A DNA stretch of 64,000 nt from Hemibagrus wyckioides (Eukaryota > Chordata > Actinopteri > Siluriformes > Bagridae), in contig NC_080719.1 of assembly GCF_019097595.1 (NCBI RefSeq), forward strand, positions 17,765,001 to 17,829,000. Reading direction: 5' to 3'. The notes beneath the pieces were generated by a model. The model saw only the letters and a list, made by a program, of their open reading frames with translations. It was not told the origin of the DNA and ran no database searches. The stretch's first letter is position 1. Every line of letters starts with the position of its first letter. A program made the position numbers and the translations under genes. Below are positions 62,328 through 64,000 of the stretch, one piece after another.

Positions 62328-62856
62328 GGTGTGTCTCAATCAACTCCTTAGTTCAGTAGTCAAGGCACTGATCAGGGAGTCGGCCATTTTAAGGGTTGTC
62401 TCTTTCTCTTCCTCAATCGCAGTGCATTGGAACATATGCTCCATAAAAAATCCTACAGTGCACCAAAGAAAAAGGGAGCATCTATGTGCACGATGTTCCA
62501 TTATTGGAAACGACAACATGTTTTTTGAAAGAACGAAAAAAAATTACGGACGAAACTTTGCAGGACTGACTTTTCTACAAATTTTAACTTTATTTGATGT
62601 TCTGTACATGGTTAGCTTGAATCTAACATTTAAGTCTTTAACGATTTGAATAAAAATTCCAAAAGCTGGAAACTTTGCAAGGATTATGTCAAAGATATCC
62701 GCCCTGCCTGCTGTAGATACTGCCCGTAGTCACATTTCACAATATCGGTACGTCGTCATATGGCAGGAATCGAGTCATCAGTGTCCCACTGTGTCATGAT
62801 CCAGTTTACACGATATACAGATTTATAACCTGCTAGGGAGCTGATTGAGTCTCACC
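62328..62856. mobile_element. Non-autonomous DNA element (about 530 bp) with terminal inverted repeats
   Basis: Left end GGTGTGTCTCAATCAACTCC and right end, read on the minus strand, GGTGAGACTCAATCAGCTCC align at 17 of 20 positions. The 116-residue ORF between (62299-62649) has no transposase motif. No clear target duplication is seen. A hAT- or PIF-like origin is possible but unproven. Confidence 0.65.
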
Positions 62857-64000
62857 ATTAATTTCTTTAACAATCATGAACGGAGTCTGCAGTGTTTCCA
62901 CTTGTAACAGTCACAATGGAATCTGGACTTTGTGCTTCATGATCTCTTTTGTTTTGTTATTGTTTAGTTATTTTAGTATTTTTTTTCTTTTTAAGTTTAA
63001 GAGACTTATGTGGTGTGTGGTTTGAAAGGATGTATAAATGTGGTATACAATAAACTCATGTGGTATAAGAGGAATAAAGCAATGTGGCCTAACATGAAGC
63101 ATCATTAAATATTTCCTATAGCTACTGTATTTTTGTTCTACAGAACACCCTCTGTATTTTATTCCTTATGTTAAAAAATAGTAACCTGTTACCATGACCT
63201 ATCATTCCTTAGTGTGACACGAGATAAACTGACTGCATACAAAGTTTTTGAACAGCCGCAGTTCAGTTTAGAACAATACTCCACATCTGAATAATTCCTT
63301 GTCCTATTGCTCCGTACTCTGCATGGACTCTGCTCCATACTCTGACTGTTTAGGCTCAGCCAGTGTGCGAATGTGCAAATAGAAAATAGTGCATTTCTCT
63401 GCTGCCATCAGCACCAAGGTCAGAATATATTAATGACTCACTCATCACACTCTGGAGCAGATGTAGCCATTGGTCTCCTGTGTATAGCAAGATCAAACTG
63501 GCTATTTCCAGCACTTAGAATACATTTCTCTCCAGGATAGAATCTTATCCTCTCTCCCTCACCTGAGCACCGTGTGTGTGTTGACGTGTATTATGGTTAC
63601 TTTGCTCATGCATCTGATTATCATAAACAGTGTAATTAACAGTCTCTTGGTTCTGAAGAGCTGACAGTGCAAAGTAGGTCACATGTTCACTTCAGCCAAG
63701 ATAAGTGTGGAATTATAATAATTAGGACTGGGCCATAATCAATGATAATAAATGAAAATCAAACCTATTAGAACACTCCTGAGGCTGCTGATATAACAAA
63801 AGAAAATACAAAAACACACAATGCTGCAAATCTCTTTCCTAATAACCCGTCTTGCTATTATTCGAGATCTTCACTGCAAGTTCACAACATGATCTTTAGG
63901 GAATTGCTTTTCATGTCCCAGTCGTCCCATGTGTCCATGGTCAGGGATCCTTGTAAAACAGGACGGGAAGGATGACATAATCATGTTCTTTCCCATCACT
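62857..64000. other. Unannotated stretch at the right edge
   Basis: No repeat or coding exon recognised. A non-coding first exon of diras1 could lie here or beyond the window, but no CpG-rich promoter is visible. Confidence 0.35.

Overview
The window is vertebrate nuclear DNA, almost certainly from a ray-finned fish. It is AT-rich, full of CA/TG, GA, TA and ATT microsatellites, and carries typical teleost transposon debris: Tc1-like relics, L2/CR1-type LINE ends, and tRNA-headed SINE-like repeats. The repeat mix would fit an otophysan such as a catfish, but that is a weak guess from repeat style alone.

Only one protein-coding gene can be supported. It is a Di-Ras small GTPase (best match DIRAS1) on the minus strand at 60768-61355, read as one uninterrupted coding exon of 195 codons. 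A strong 3' splice site lies about 60 bp upstream of its ATG, at 61414, so a non-coding first exon should lie at higher coordinates, possibly beyond the window. Its 3' UTR probably runs down toward about 59600.

The other 60 kb (1-60300) reads as a gene desert. No open reading frame there has recognisable homology outside transposons, and most are translations of microsatellites. What can be seen is: (a) at least ten copies of a SINE-like repeat with conserved blocks, here called family A, in both orientations; (b) tRNA-derived SINE relics; (c) a 156-bp retroposon insertion flanked by a perfect 11-bp duplication at 3543-3720; (d) a 21-bp minisatellite at about 9540-10175, open in two frames because its unit is seven codons long; (e) several inverted-repeat DNA elements at 27810-28165, 37925-38665, 38729-39135, 61696-62062 and 62328-62856; (f) LINE 3' ends at 28524-29100, 43440-43850, 43970-44075 and 46020-46545.

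The most notable unexplained signals are a 93-nt near-perfect hairpin at 24016-24108 (miRNA-like or a palindromic mini-element), an exon-like block at 22867-22910 with good splice signals and a CxxC-containing reading, a 72-codon signal-peptide-like ORF at 50522-50740 on the minus strand, and a perfect 18-bp palindrome at 56620-56657. None of these can be confirmed without transcript or comparative data.
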